Origin: Myxococcales bacterium
GTDB lineage: Bacteria; Myxococcota_A; Polyangia; Polyangiales; Polyangiaceae
Length of the DNA stretch: 64,000 nucleotides
Assembly (NCBI GenBank): GCA_016794345.1
Contig: JAEUKE010000233.1
Span: 1-64,000 of the forward strand
Reading direction: 5' to 3'
The position numbers were made by a program, and so were the translations under genes. Within the stretch, counting starts at the first letter, position 1; each line of letters starts with the position of its first letter. This document shows positions 16,220 through 24,903 of the stretch, one piece after another. The notes beneath the pieces are model-generated. The model did not search any database, was not told where the DNA came from, and saw nothing but the letters and a program-made list of their open reading frames with translations.

Positions 16220-16951
16220 CTACCTTCCGACGCCCCGAAGCATGACCCAGGGGGTCTTCAGGATGATCTTGGCCTCCATGGCCAGGAAGCTGGAGAGCGT
16301 CTCCAGGGCGGCGGCGTAGGCCAGGTCGAAGAGGAGCTTCATCCGCATGTCGTCGGCCTGCGAGCCCTCGGTCTCGGGGAGGTCGAACGGATTGAGCAGG
16401 CTGTCCTCGAACTTGGCGGCGTCGCTGCCCTCGAAGGCGCGGCCCGTGTAGCCGAGCGAGACCTGGGCGAGGCCCGTGAGGCCGGGCTTCACGTCGCGCA
16501 TGCGCTCCTCGAAGAAGGGGATCGCGAGCGCGAGGTTGATCAGGAGCTCCGGTCGCTCCGGCCGCGGGCCGACGAGGCTCATGTCGCCCTTCAGGATGTT
16601 GACGACCTGAGGGAGCTCGTCGAGCCGCGTCTTGCGGAGGATGCGGCCGACCCGGGTGATGCGCGGGTCGTTTTCGGTCGCGAGGATGGCCCCCGTGAAC
16701 TTCTCCGCGTCCACCCGCATGGTTCGGAACTTGAACATCTCGAACGCGTCGAAGACCGGCGTCGAGAGGCCCTCTTTGTCTTCGAACCCGCGCAACATTC
16801 CCGCTCGGCGCTGCCGGTAGAGGATGGGGCCGGGGTCGTCGATGTAGATGGCCAGGGCGATGAGCGGGGCGAGCGGCGCGCTTGCAGCTGCAAGCACGGC
16901 GCCGCCGAGGAGGTCGACAGCCCTTTTCGCGATGCGAACGGTCGGCAGCAC
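16220..16951 (-). CDS. Initiating sugar-phosphate transferase (polyprenyl-phosphate glycosyl-1-phosphate transferase)
   Basis: 243 residues from a GTG preceded by AAAGGTG. This is the short, PglC-like form: one hydrophobic re-entrant segment (DLLGGAVLAAASAPLAPLIA) followed by the catalytic domain, without the four N-terminal helices of WbaP. Signature blocks are DDPGPILYRQRR, FKFRTMR, NDPRITRVGRILRKTRLDELPQ and LKGDMSLVGPRPE; the DE pair in RLDELPQ is the catalytic dyad. It should transfer a sugar-1-phosphate from a nucleotide sugar to undecaprenyl phosphate, the first committed step of repeat-unit assembly. A 14-residue insert follows RRAG (MLRGFEDKEGL). The gene is divergent from the anti-sigma-like gene with only 46 bases between starts. 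Confidence 0.92.
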   Translation of the reverse strand: MLPTVRIAKRAVDLLGGAVLAAASAPLAPLIALAIYIDDPGPILYRQRRAGMLRGFEDKEGLSTPVFDAFEMFKFRTMRVDAEKFTGAILATENDPRITRVGRILRKTRLDELPQVVNILKGDMSLVGPRPERPELLINLALAIPFFEERMRDVKPGLTGLAQVSLGYTGRAFEGSDAAKFEDSLLNPFDLPETEGSQADDMRMKLLFDLAYAAALETLSSFLAMEAKIILKTPWVMLRGVGR

Positions 16952-16997
16952 GGCACCTTTATAGGCGAAAGGTGGACCTCTCGTGTAGCCTCGGGGT

Positions 16998-17441
16998 GTG
17001 ATCACGCTGCTCGTCCCGGGCTCGATCGAGTACCGCGACATTGCAGTCCGCGTGGTGGGCGGGGCTTGCAAGTTCGTGGAGGCGAAGGACCCTGATCAGT
17101 TCGCGACCGAGGTCGTGAGCGCGTTCAGTGAGGCCTTCAACAACATCGTCCTGCACGGGTATGACGGCGTGCCCCGGCGAGACATCGAGATCCGCATCGG
17201 GTACCGGTCGGTCGACGCCCAGACACGCGAGCTGTCGATCGAGCTCGAGGACGAGGGCCGGGTCTTCGACCCCGGCCAGTACCTCGAGCTCCCGGACGAG
17301 ATGCCGGAGCGCGGGATGGGGCTCTTCATCATCCGGAGCTTCGTGGACGAGCTGCGGTATGTGGCGGGGCCTCCCAATGTGCTCACGCTCGTCAAGCGCT
17401 GTCCGCACGGCGAGCGGCGGTCCAGCCCGCCGAACCGCTGA
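16998..17441 (+). CDS. SpoIIAB/RsbW-like anti-sigma factor kinase (HATPase)
   Basis: 147 residues, GTG start (alternatively read as Met-Ile-Thr-Leu). It is a GHKL ATPase of the RsbW class. The N box is SEAFNNIVLHGYD with E44 as general base and N48 as Mg ligand, the G1 box is LEDEGRVFDP, and the ATP lid is ERGMGLFIIRSFVDEL. These kinases bind a sigma factor or another target and phosphorylate a STAS-domain antagonist on serine. The next gene encodes exactly such an antagonist. No sigma factor gene is adjacent. Its position inside the polysaccharide locus, divergent from the initiating transferase, suggests that it controls expression or activity of polysaccharide synthesis. Confidence 0.88.
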   Translation: MITLLVPGSIEYRDIAVRVVGGACKFVEAKDPDQFATEVVSAFSEAFNNIVLHGYDGVPRRDIEIRIGYRSVDAQTRELSIELEDEGRVFDPGQYLELPDEMPERGMGLFIIRSFVDELRYVAGPPNVLTLVKRCPHGERRSSPPNR

Positions 17442-17510
17442 GCCGAGGCGGCGTCGACGCCGGGCGGGGTCTTCCAAGCGGAGCGCAAGCGGGGTACGAA
17501 GGACACCAGC

Positions 17511-17822
17511 ATGGGTCACACGAGAACGGACAGCGGCGACGAGACGCTCCTCAAGATCGACGGAACGCTCGACGCGCTCACGGCGCCCGAGCTCCGGCCG
17601 GTGCTCGATCAGCTCGTGACCGAGGGGCGGAAGAGCATCACGGTCGATCTGTCTCACCTCCGCCTGATCGACAGCTCCGGCGTCGGCGCGCTCGTGTCGC
17701 TCCTCAAGCGGGTGCGCGGCTACGGTGGAGAGGTGCGCGTCGCGGGCGTCCGCGACCAGCCGCTCGCGATCTTCAAGCTCCTCCAGCTGCACCGCGTCTT
17801 CCCGGGCCTCCCCGGCGCGTAG
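17511..17822 (+). CDS. STAS-domain anti-sigma factor antagonist (SpoIIAA/RsbV-like)
   Basis: 103 residues, essentially a single STAS domain. LKIDGTLDALTAPELRPVL is the opening strand-helix unit and ITVDLSHLRLIDSSGVGALV carries the phosphorylation site, with S56 equivalent to the serine modified in SpoIIAA. In the family the unphosphorylated antagonist binds the kinase partner and releases its target; phosphorylation breaks the complex. It lies 69 bases after the kinase gene and 25 bases before the GT4 gene, so it is probably co-transcribed with both. No PP2C phosphatase to reset the switch is seen in the window. Confidence 0.9.
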   Translation: MGHTRTDSGDETLLKIDGTLDALTAPELRPVLDQLVTEGRKSITVDLSHLRLIDSSGVGALVSLLKRVRGYGGEVRVAGVRDQPLAIFKLLQLHRVFPGLPGA

Positions 17823-17847
17823 CTCTCGCGAAGGTCGCTCGGGTTCG

Positions 17848-19029
17848 ATGAAAGTCCTCGTCCTCACGCGCATCTTCCCGAACCGCGTCGAGCCGACCTT
17901 CGGTCCGTACAACCTGAAGCAGCTCGCGGCGCTGCGCGACAACGGTCACGAGGTGCACGTGGTCTGCCCGGTGCCGTGGTTCCCCGGCGCGGGGCTCTTC
18001 TCGGGGAAGACGCGCGCGGCCAACCTCTCGGCGGTCCCGCGGCGCGACTCCTTCGAGGCGCTCGACGTCCGGCATCCTCGGTTCCTGCACGTGCCCCGTC
18101 TGCTCGGCGCGCACGCTCCGCTCTATGCCGCGTCGGTCGCGCCCACCGTGGCGAGCTTGCGCGGCAAGGCGGAGGTCATCCTCTCGCCATTCGCCTATCC
18201 CGACGGGGTGGCGTCGATTTTGCTCGGCGAGGCGCTTGGCGTGCCGGTCGTGATCAAGCTCCACGGTGGGGACATGAATGTCGGGGCCAAGCTGCCGGGC
18301 CCGGGCAGGTGGATCCGCTGGGCCTTCCCGAAGGCCGCGCGCATCGTCGCGGTGAGCGATCCGCTCGCGGACGCGGCCGTCCGCTTCGGTGCGCCGCAGA
18401 GCCGCGTGGACGTCGTCCAAGACGGTGTGGACGATCGCGTCTTTCGCGTCCGCGACGCGGCCGAGGTGCGCGCGAAGCTGGGCGTCGACCCGTCGCGGCG
18501 CCCGCTGGTCTTCGTCGGTCGTCTCGAGAAGCGCAAAGGCGTGTTCGAGCTGCTCGAGGCGTTCGAGCGGCTCGCGCCACGTCACCCGGACGTGGACCTC
18601 GTGCTCGTCGGCGACGGTGACGACACGGCCAGGTGTCGCGAGCGGGCCGAGCGCCTCGGCGCGCGCGTGCGGCTCACCGGGAACCTGGGCATGCACGAGG
18701 TCGCCGATTGGCTCGCCGCGTCCACGTTTCTCACCCTCCCGAGCTACGCGGAGGGCACGCCCAACGTCGTCATCGAAGCGCTCGCGTCCGGGCGGCCCGT
18801 CGTCGCGAGCCGTGTCGGCGGCATCCCGGACATGGTCCTCGGCCCGCGGATGGGCGAGCTGCACGCCCCCGAGGACGTGGCGAGCCTCGAAGCCGCGCTC
18901 GAGGCGGCGCTGGCGCGATCGTTCGACGCCCACGAGATCGTCCGCCTCACGGGGCGCGGCACGTGGCACGACAGCGCGCGCCGGCTGGCCGAGTCGCTCA
19001 CGGCCGCCATCGAGGAGCGGCGCCCGTGA
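17848..19029 (+). CDS. Family 4 glycosyltransferase
   Basis: 393 residues starting MKVLVLTRIFPN. It has the GT-B two-domain layout. The N-terminal acceptor domain contains PTFGPYNLKQLAAL and KLHGGDMNV. The C-terminal donor domain contains FVGRLEKRKGVFELLEAF, LVGDGDD and the EX7E signature EGTPNVVIEALASGRPVVAS. GT4 enzymes are retaining transferases using nucleotide sugars at the cytoplasmic membrane surface, so it should add one residue of the repeat unit. The stop overlaps the following GTG by 4 bases. The sugar donor cannot be predicted. Confidence 0.9.
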   Translation: MKVLVLTRIFPNRVEPTFGPYNLKQLAALRDNGHEVHVVCPVPWFPGAGLFSGKTRAANLSAVPRRDSFEALDVRHPRFLHVPRLLGAHAPLYAASVAPTVASLRGKAEVILSPFAYPDGVASILLGEALGVPVVIKLHGGDMNVGAKLPGPGRWIRWAFPKAARIVAVSDPLADAAVRFGAPQSRVDVVQDGVDDRVFRVRDAAEVRAKLGVDPSRRPLVFVGRLEKRKGVFELLEAFERLAPRHPDVDLVLVGDGDDTARCRERAERLGARVRLTGNLGMHEVADWLAASTFLTLPSYAEGTPNVVIEALASGRPVVASRVGGIPDMVLGPRMGELHAPEDVASLEAALEAALARSFDAHEIVRLTGRGTWHDSARRLAESLTAAIEERRP

Positions 19030-20042
19030 GGCGCTGGGAAGATCGCGAGCCCGATCTCTTCGGCGTCGTCGACGAGATCGGCCGCCTCTTCCGCCGCGCC
19101 AAGCGACGCAAGCTGCTCGTCGCGTCGCTGACTGTGCTGCTCGTGGCCCTGTTCGGCCTCCGCGAGTACCGCAAGCAGCGCCTCTATCCGGCCACGGTCG
19201 TGCTCTCGGCGACCGAGAGCGACACGGCGGAGGTCGGCAACGCGAACACCAACGAGCGCCTGCAAGACTACGTCTGGTACGCGGTGTTCACCGATCCCGT
19301 GCTGCTCGCGGTGATGGAGAAACACAACTACCGGCCCGATCTCCTCAAGAAGAACCCGCGGCTCGCGCTCGAGTCGTTCCGGGAAGACCTGTCGGTCGAG
19401 GTCTACAAGAACGAGTTCGTGCGCGAGCGCTACGGCGGAGAGGCGCCCCGCTCGGCGCGAATCGCCATCTCCATGTCGATGAACGACCCCGACAAGGCGC
19501 TCGTGCTCACGCGGGATCTCGGGGACCTCGTGATCGAGCGCGACGCGCAGATCAGGCGCGAGCGCTACGAGATGGAGCAGCGCGTCCGCGGCGATGCCGT
19601 GAGCTTCGCGGAGACGGAGCTCGCGCGGCTGCAGCGCGACTGGGAGCGCATCATCGCCGTCTATCCGGGCGCGTCCCCCGACCGAAAGGGGGAGCTGCGG
19701 GTGGAGGCGGCTGGCGTGGAGCGCACGATCGTCGCCGTCGAAGCTCGGCTGAAGGACGCGACGAACGCGAAGCGGCGGCTCGAGCTCGAGTCGAGCTCGG
19801 ACAAGATGAGCCTGGCTCTCCGCTACGAGCGGGTGGACTGGGGCGCGGCCAAACACAGGATCGACCAGACTTTCGTCCTCGTCCGCGCCATAATTCTGGC
19901 CCTGCTCGGCCTGTTTCCCGTGGTCGCGATGGGGGTGGGGGCGTTCGACAGGCGCATCTACGACGAGCGAGACGTCGCCCGGATGGGGTTCAAGCCCTTG
20001 GGGCTCATGCGGAAGGCTGCTATGCGAGAGGCAAGGAGCTGA
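19026..20042 (+). CDS. Divergent Wzz-like chain-length determinant, short form
   Basis: 338 residues from a GTG overlapping the GT4 stop. There is one membrane helix near residues 25-45 (KLLVASLTVLLVALFG) and a second near the C-terminus (LVRAIILALLGLFPVVAMGVGAF). Between them lies a periplasmic region with a coiled-coil stretch (QIRRERYEMEQRVRGDAVSFAETELARLQRDWER). The C-terminal DRRIYDERDVARMG is also found in the next protein (DRRIYEEADLARI), so the two are related. This topology is that of polysaccharide co-polymerases that set chain length. It is shorter than GumC-type proteins and lacks a kinase domain. It may work as a hetero-oligomer with the next gene product. Confidence 0.75.
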   Translation: MRRWEDREPDLFGVVDEIGRLFRRAKRRKLLVASLTVLLVALFGLREYRKQRLYPATVVLSATESDTAEVGNANTNERLQDYVWYAVFTDPVLLAVMEKHNYRPDLLKKNPRLALESFREDLSVEVYKNEFVRERYGGEAPRSARIAISMSMNDPDKALVLTRDLGDLVIERDAQIRRERYEMEQRVRGDAVSFAETELARLQRDWERIIAVYPGASPDRKGELRVEAAGVERTIVAVEARLKDATNAKRRLELESSSDKMSLALRYERVDWGAAKHRIDQTFVLVRAIILALLGLFPVVAMGVGAFDRRIYDERDVARMGFKPLGLMRKAAMREARS

Positions 20043-20049
20043 GGGCGCG

Positions 20050-21558
20050 ATGGCGATGGAAACCGAGCTCGGTCCGGCGGACCGCGAGCAGGGCGCGGGC
20101 GTCGAGCTGGCCCGCCTGCTCGGCATTCTCCGCCGCGCAGTCTTCAACTGGCAGCCAAGCGCGCTGATCATCGCCATCGGGCTGATCGCCGGCGTCAGCT
20201 TCGCCGTCCTGCGCAAGCCCACGTACCGCTCGGAGACCATCGTCATCTACCGGCAGGGCGTACGGCTGAACGAGGAGCGCGGAGGCGTGAGCCTCACGCT
20301 CGGCGCCCGCCTGGAGGAGATGCTCAAGGCCCGAGGGCGGCTCGAGGGGCTCATCCAGGAGCTGAGCCTCTACGAGAAGATGGTGCGGGAGAAGGGCGTC
20401 TCCGACGCCATCGAGGAGCTCCGGAAGGACATCCAGTTCAAGGCGCGCTCGACGGACACCTTCTCCATCTCGTTCCGCGGCCCTGACCCGGAGGCAGCGC
20501 AGCGCGTGACCGCACGGTTGGCGCAGACCCTCATCGAGGAGAACCAGCGGCTCCGCGTCGAGCAGGCCAAGGTCCAGACGGAGTTCCTCGCGGCGGAGAA
20601 GAACCGCGCCGAGTCCGAGCTGAAGATCAAGGAGCAGCAGCTCGCGCAGTTCCTGTCGGAGCACCCCGAGTTCGCGCTCGATCAGAACGCGAGCGCCTCC
20701 GGCGTCGCGGTGCGAGCGCGCGAGCGGGAGGCCGCGAAAGACGGGCTGCGTGACTCGTCTCTCGACGCCCTGCGCCGTCAGAGCCTCCGCCTCGACGCGG
20801 CCATCTCGGGGGAGACGTCGGTCTACCCGACGAGCGACGCAGCTGCCGACCCGGAGCTCGAGGCGGCGAGAGCCCAGGCCGAGTCCGCGCTGGCTTCCGC
20901 GCGCGCCGACCTCAACGCCAAGAAGAACACGCTGACCGATCAGCACCCGGACGTCATCGCAGCGAAGGGCCGCGTGGCCGACGCGGAGAAGGCCCTGCGC
21001 AGCGCGGAAGAGAAGGTCGCGGCCTCACGCCTCTCGAACACCGCCAAGTCGGGCAGCAAGATGGACCCGGAGGCGGCCAAGCAGAAGCTGCGCGACAACA
21101 AGCGGAAGATCGACGCCGAGATCGCCGCACGCGAGAAGGCGGCCAAAGGCGAGAAAGAGGTCGCGCAGCCGGCGCCCACCGAGGAGGCGACGAGCATCGT
21201 CGGCCTGGAGACGAGCTGGGCGCGCCTTTCCCGCGACGTGTCGGAGGCTCGAGATCAGATGAACGAGCTCGAGCGCAACTACTTCCGCGCGCAGATCGAG
21301 GCGAGCTCGTCCCTCGGTGGGTATTCGGATCAGGTCGTCGTGCTCGACCCCGCCTTCCTGCCGACCCGCCCCGAACCGCCCGGCAAGTCCCTCATCGTCC
21401 TCATCGCCGGCGGCCTCAGCTTCGCGCTGGCCATGGTGGTTGCGTTGCTCCGCGCGCTGCTCGATCGCCGCATCTACGAGGAGGCGGATCTCGCCCGCAT
21501 CGCTCCCATCCTCGCCGTCGTGCCGCGCTCCGGCCGGCGCCACCTGTGGAGGCGCTGA
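20050..21558 (+). CDS. GumC/Wzc-type polysaccharide chain-length determinant
   Basis: 502 residues. It has an N-terminal membrane helix (ALIIAIGLIAGVSFAVL), a Wzz-like block (PTYRSETIVIYRQGV), and long periplasmic coiled coils (EENQRLRVEQAKVQTEFLA; DLNAKKNTLTDQHPDV, the typical hairpin turn). A proline-rich segment, LDPAFLPTRPEPPGKS, precedes the second helix (LIVLIAGGLSFALAMVVALL). This is the polysaccharide co-polymerase PCP-2a organisation. The kinase domain is absent here and encoded by the next gene, which starts on the stop codon (TGATG), the split arrangement seen in CapA/CapB and GumC systems. It should bridge the inner-membrane polymerase to the outer-membrane export channel. Confidence 0.88.
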   Translation: MAMETELGPADREQGAGVELARLLGILRRAVFNWQPSALIIAIGLIAGVSFAVLRKPTYRSETIVIYRQGVRLNEERGGVSLTLGARLEEMLKARGRLEGLIQELSLYEKMVREKGVSDAIEELRKDIQFKARSTDTFSISFRGPDPEAAQRVTARLAQTLIEENQRLRVEQAKVQTEFLAAEKNRAESELKIKEQQLAQFLSEHPEFALDQNASASGVAVRAREREAAKDGLRDSSLDALRRQSLRLDAAISGETSVYPTSDAAADPELEAARAQAESALASARADLNAKKNTLTDQHPDVIAAKGRVADAEKALRSAEEKVAASRLSNTAKSGSKMDPEAAKQKLRDNKRKIDAEIAAREKAAKGEKEVAQPAPTEEATSIVGLETSWARLSRDVSEARDQMNELERNYFRAQIEASSSLGGYSDQVVVLDPAFLPTRPEPPGKSLIVLIAGGLSFALAMVVALLRALLDRRIYEEADLARIAPILAVVPRSGRRHLWRR

Positions 21559-22604
21559 TGATGCGCACGACGATGAGCCTGCAGCAGGCGCCGACCGTCG
21601 AGAGACAGGTCGACCAGATGATCGAGCGGCTCACCAACTTCGCCAACGAGCCCGCCGCGCGCGCGCTCCTCATCGAGGCGAGGCGGGTCAGGAGCATCAT
21701 CGAGAACTGGCGCTCGGTCGCGCCGAGCCCGCAGATCCGCGAAGAGATGCTGGCGCGGGTGATGCACCTCTCTTCCGCCGTGTCGGACGTCCTGCCGCCC
21801 TCCACCGGCCGCCCCACGATGGCGAAGTCGACGATGCCGTTCGGCGTGCAAGGAGCACCTGCCTCCATGCGCAGCCGCACGCCGGGCGCGCTGCCCGCCA
21901 CCAACGTCGAAGAGACGGTCATCACGGAGGGCGCGGGCGCGCTGCCGCAGACGCCGCTCGACGTGCAGCCGGTCAAGATCCACGAAGACCTCAGCTCGCA
22001 CCTCGCGATGCTGAAGGACCCCTATTCGGTCCGCGCCGACGCCTACCGTGCGCTGCGCCACAAGATCTCGAGCAAGGGCGATCCGAAGGTCATCGGTGTC
22101 ACCAGCCCCATGCGCAAGGAAGGCAAGACCACCGCCGCCATCAACCTCGCGGCCTCGCTTCGCGAGGGCGCTCGCGGGCGCGTCCTCATCATGGAGGCGA
22201 ACCTCCGCGCGCCGTCGGTCGCGTCGACCCTGGGCTTCATGCCTCCCATCTGCTTCAACGAGCAGCTGCTGAGGCACAAGGCCGATCCGCTCGAGGCCTG
22301 GACCGCGGCGGAGGTGCTGCCGCAGCTGCACGTCATGGCGGTGAACCCGATGAACAAGTACCCGCCGCTCATCGACCCCATCGCGTTCTCGATCGCGGTC
22401 GATCGGCTCCGGCTCGCCGGGTACGACTACATCGTCGTCGATTCACCCCCCGTGCTCGATTCGGCGGACGTGAACATGATCTCGGATAGCGTCGACGGTT
22501 TTGTCATGACGGTGCTCGCGCGCAAGAGCGACGGGCGCGCCGTCCGGCGCGCGATGGATCAGCTGGGCGCGGCGACGTTCCTCGGCGCCGTGCTCCTCGA
22601 GTAA
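21558..22604 (+). CDS. CpsD/CapB-like BY-kinase family ATPase
   Basis: 348 residues. The ATG shares one base with the stop of the chain-length gene, with GGAGGCG just upstream. Residues 1-140 form an extra helical/linker region not seen in CpsD. Residues 155-348 are the ATPase: DAYRALRHKI (exosortase/CpsD-type entry), Walker A SPMRKEGKTT with K190, and Walker B YIVVDSPP with D295. The Walker A' site is altered: LIMEANLRAP replaces the usual hhhDxDxRxP, losing both aspartates. There is no C-terminal tyrosine cluster, ending instead FLGAVLLE. ATP binding is likely, but classical tyrosine autophosphorylation is doubtful. It probably acts as the cytoplasmic partner of the co-polymerase encoded immediately upstream. 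Confidence 0.85.
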   Translation: MMRTTMSLQQAPTVERQVDQMIERLTNFANEPAARALLIEARRVRSIIENWRSVAPSPQIREEMLARVMHLSSAVSDVLPPSTGRPTMAKSTMPFGVQGAPASMRSRTPGALPATNVEETVITEGAGALPQTPLDVQPVKIHEDLSSHLAMLKDPYSVRADAYRALRHKISSKGDPKVIGVTSPMRKEGKTTAAINLAASLREGARGRVLIMEANLRAPSVASTLGFMPPICFNEQLLRHKADPLEAWTAAEVLPQLHVMAVNPMNKYPPLIDPIAFSIAVDRLRLAGYDYIVVDSPPVLDSADVNMISDSVDGFVMTVLARKSDGRAVRRAMDQLGAATFLGAVLLE

Positions 22605-22672
22605 GCCGCCCCGCGCTGGCTCGAGATCGGGTGTAGCTCCGGGGCAACACCGGCCGCCGGCCGCCTTCGACT

Positions 22673-23953
22673 ATGCTGGCGGGCGTGGCGCGCTGCTCCG
22701 CTTGCGGGTCCGAGTACCCTCCGGACTACAACGTCTGCCCGAAGGACGGGACGCCCCTCGGTGGCCGCGCCGCGGCGGACGACGATCCCCTCGTCGGCGA
22801 GGTGCTCGCCGGCTCCTTCTGCATCGTGGGGGTCGTGGGCGAGGGCGGGATGGGGCGCGTCTACGAGGCTGAGCACGTCCGGCTCCCGAGACGCTTTGCG
22901 GTCAAAGTGATCGCCGAGCAGTTCGCCCGCCACCAGGAGGCGATGGGCAGGTTCGAGCGCGAGGCACAGGCCGCGGCGCGCGTTCACCACCCGAACGTGC
23001 TCGACGTCGTCGACGTGGTCCGCGCGAAGGACGGGCGGCCCTGCATCGTGACGGAGCTCCTCGAAGGTGAGGAGCTCGGCATGATGCTCGAGCGTACGAG
23101 GAGGCTGCCGATCGCCGAGGCCGTCGACGTCGTCCGTCAGGCCTGCCTCGGGCTCGCCGCGGCGCACGCGGAGGGCATCGTGCACCGCGATCTGAAGCCC
23201 TCGAACCTCTTTCTCTGCAAGCGGCGCGAGGGCGGGCACCTCGTGAAGGTGCTCGATTTCGGCGTCGCCAAGGTGACCGATGGCGCAGCGCTGACGCGTG
23301 CCGGGACCGTGGTCGGAACGCCTGCGTACATGGCGCCCGAGCAGGCTCGCGGGTTGCCGGGCGTGGACGCGCGCGCAGACGTCTACGCGATGGGCGCCGT
23401 GCTCCATCACCTGCTCACGGGGCGACCGCCGTTCGATGACGACGAGCCCGCGCGCATCCTGATGCGTGTGGCGACCGAGAGGGCGGCGCCCATTCGCCGC
23501 GTGGATCCGGCGCTCCCGGAGGAGCTCGAGCTCATCGTCGCCGGGGCGATGGAGCCCGATCCGGCGAGGCGGTTCGCCTCGGCCATGGAGCTCGAGTCGC
23601 AGCTCGTCGCCTTCGCCGCGGACGCGGCTCACGCGGGGCGCGCCTCGCTCCCGCAGCCGGCCGCGACGCACTCTCCCACGCTCGTCGATCCGCTCCCGCC
23701 GGTGCCCGCGGCTCCGGCGTCACCGCTCGCCGTTGCGCGTGTGTCCGCTCCGGCCGCGCCTACGACAGCGTCTCTCGCCGGTACGGTCGCGGCGGCCACC
23801 GCAGCCGCGCTCGCAGCGCTGGGCGCCGTCATCGTGCTCGTGTCCGATCGCCGACAGCTCGACGACGCGCGCTGGGTGATCGTCGCGGTCCTCGCGAGTG
23901 TGGTGGCAGCTGCCGTCGTCGCGCTCGTCCTCGCGCTCCCGAAGCGCGCGTGA
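22673..23953 (+). CDS. Membrane-anchored Ser/Thr protein kinase with N-terminal zinc ribbon
   Basis: 426 residues. It opens with a CSACG...NVCPKDG zinc-ribbon-like motif (C8, C11, C22), common in front of myxobacterial kinases. A complete Hanks-type kinase follows: glycine loop VGEGGMGRVYEAEH, AVKVI lysine, HRDLKPSNLF catalytic loop, DFGVAK and TPAYMAPEQ. After an Ala/Pro-rich linker (residues about 325-365) come two hydrophobic helices near the C-terminus (LAGTVAAATAAALAALGAVIVL; VIVAVLASVVAAAVVALVL), so the kinase domain is cytoplasmic. It follows the polysaccharide operon by 68 bases and could regulate it, but no substrate is indicated. A GTG at 22685 is an alternative start. Confidence 0.92.
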   Translation: MLAGVARCSACGSEYPPDYNVCPKDGTPLGGRAAADDDPLVGEVLAGSFCIVGVVGEGGMGRVYEAEHVRLPRRFAVKVIAEQFARHQEAMGRFEREAQAAARVHHPNVLDVVDVVRAKDGRPCIVTELLEGEELGMMLERTRRLPIAEAVDVVRQACLGLAAAHAEGIVHRDLKPSNLFLCKRREGGHLVKVLDFGVAKVTDGAALTRAGTVVGTPAYMAPEQARGLPGVDARADVYAMGAVLHHLLTGRPPFDDDEPARILMRVATERAAPIRRVDPALPEELELIVAGAMEPDPARRFASAMELESQLVAFAADAAHAGRASLPQPAATHSPTLVDPLPPVPAAPASPLAVARVSAPAAPTTASLAGTVAAATAAALAALGAVIVLVSDRRQLDDARWVIVAVLASVVAAAVVALVLALPKRA

Positions 23954-23966
23954 GCGGGGCTTTCGC

Positions 23967-24602
23967 TCAGAACGTGAAGGTCAGCTCGAGCGACGGCGAG
24001 GGGCTGAGCTCAGCGTACCCGCGCGTCACTGTCTCGCTCGAGCTCTCGACGAAGTAGCCGGCGCTCACGAGATCGAGCCCCAGCCGGACACCGAAGAGCG
24101 GGGTCGCGCGAAAGTGGATCGAACCGCCCAGGACACCTCCGATCGAGAGCCTGTCCGCCCCCTCGTTGTAGTCGTAGAGGTAGCTGCCCATCGACCCGGT
24201 CACGAGCAGGTAACCTCCTGCCTCCACGCGGTCGACGACGGGCCACTCGAGCCGCGGTCCGACTCGGAGCGCAGCGAGCCAGCTCCCGCTCTCGGTGTCG
24301 TCGTCGCGCATCTGCTCGCTGTAGCCGCCACGGGCCGAGATGACGAACCACGCAGGCCCGCTCATGTGTGCTTCGAGCGCGAGGCTCGCCATCGGCATGA
24401 TCGACGCGATGCCGAGCGTGCCGATTCCCGCGCCCGCGTTGGTGGCCCCCATGAGCCCCAGGCCCATGTCGACGCGAACGCTCTCCCACGGCGGTTCGGT
24501 GGGTGGCGGCGTCTCTTCTGCTGCCCGCGCTCCGGTCTGCCACACGACGACCGCCATCCCCACTGCGCACGCGCAAGCGTGGACACCTCGACTCGAGCCC
24601 AT
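23967..24602 (-). CDS. Putative outer-membrane beta-barrel protein
   Basis: 211 residues from the ATG before GSSRGVHACACAVG, which gives a signal peptide cut near ARA-AEE. The frame is open 36 bases further upstream, but that would precede the signal. The mature part alternates polar and hydrophobic residues in strand-like blocks (RVDMGLGLMGATNAG, WFVISARGGYSEQM, SWLAALRVGPRLEWP, GGSIHFRATPLFGVRLGLDLVSAGYF). It ends in SLELTFTF, the aromatic C-terminal strand recognised by the Bam machinery. Family not recognised. It is convergent with the kinase gene and divergent from the MopE-type gene. Confidence 0.72.
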   Translation of the reverse strand: MGSSRGVHACACAVGMAVVVWQTGARAAEETPPPTEPPWESVRVDMGLGLMGATNAGAGIGTLGIASIMPMASLALEAHMSGPAWFVISARGGYSEQMRDDDTESGSWLAALRVGPRLEWPVVDRVEAGGYLLVTGSMGSYLYDYNEGADRLSIGGVLGGSIHFRATPLFGVRLGLDLVSAGYFVESSSETVTRGYAELSPSPSLELTFTF

Positions 24603-24903
24603 TCGCCCTCTCGCTTTCTCCCCGACCCCGCTCTGCAAACAAGGGCGACGGGCGACTATTCACGAGCCACGGCGCTTTGCCGATTTGTCGCCCGCTCAAC
24701 GCGACGACCGCACCACGCGTCGCGTGGCCACCGTTCCTTTCCTCACCCCAGAGCCCCAGCCACGGACCCGCGCCGACTTCCAGGTGACGCCGCGCCGAGC
24801 GTCGCCCCGCGACCATGATCCCGGTGTCAGGCGCGGTGCGAAGCACCGTGCCCATTCGCGGGGAGGTTCGCGGCGGTACGCTTGTTGCTGTCCCCTGGCG
24901 CCG
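24603..24903. other. Intergenic region between divergent genes
   Basis: About 300 bases separate the outer-membrane protein gene from the MopE-type gene. I see no convincing ORF, repeat or RNA. Promoters for both flanking genes must lie here, but no consensus -35/-10 pair stands out. Confidence 0.5.
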
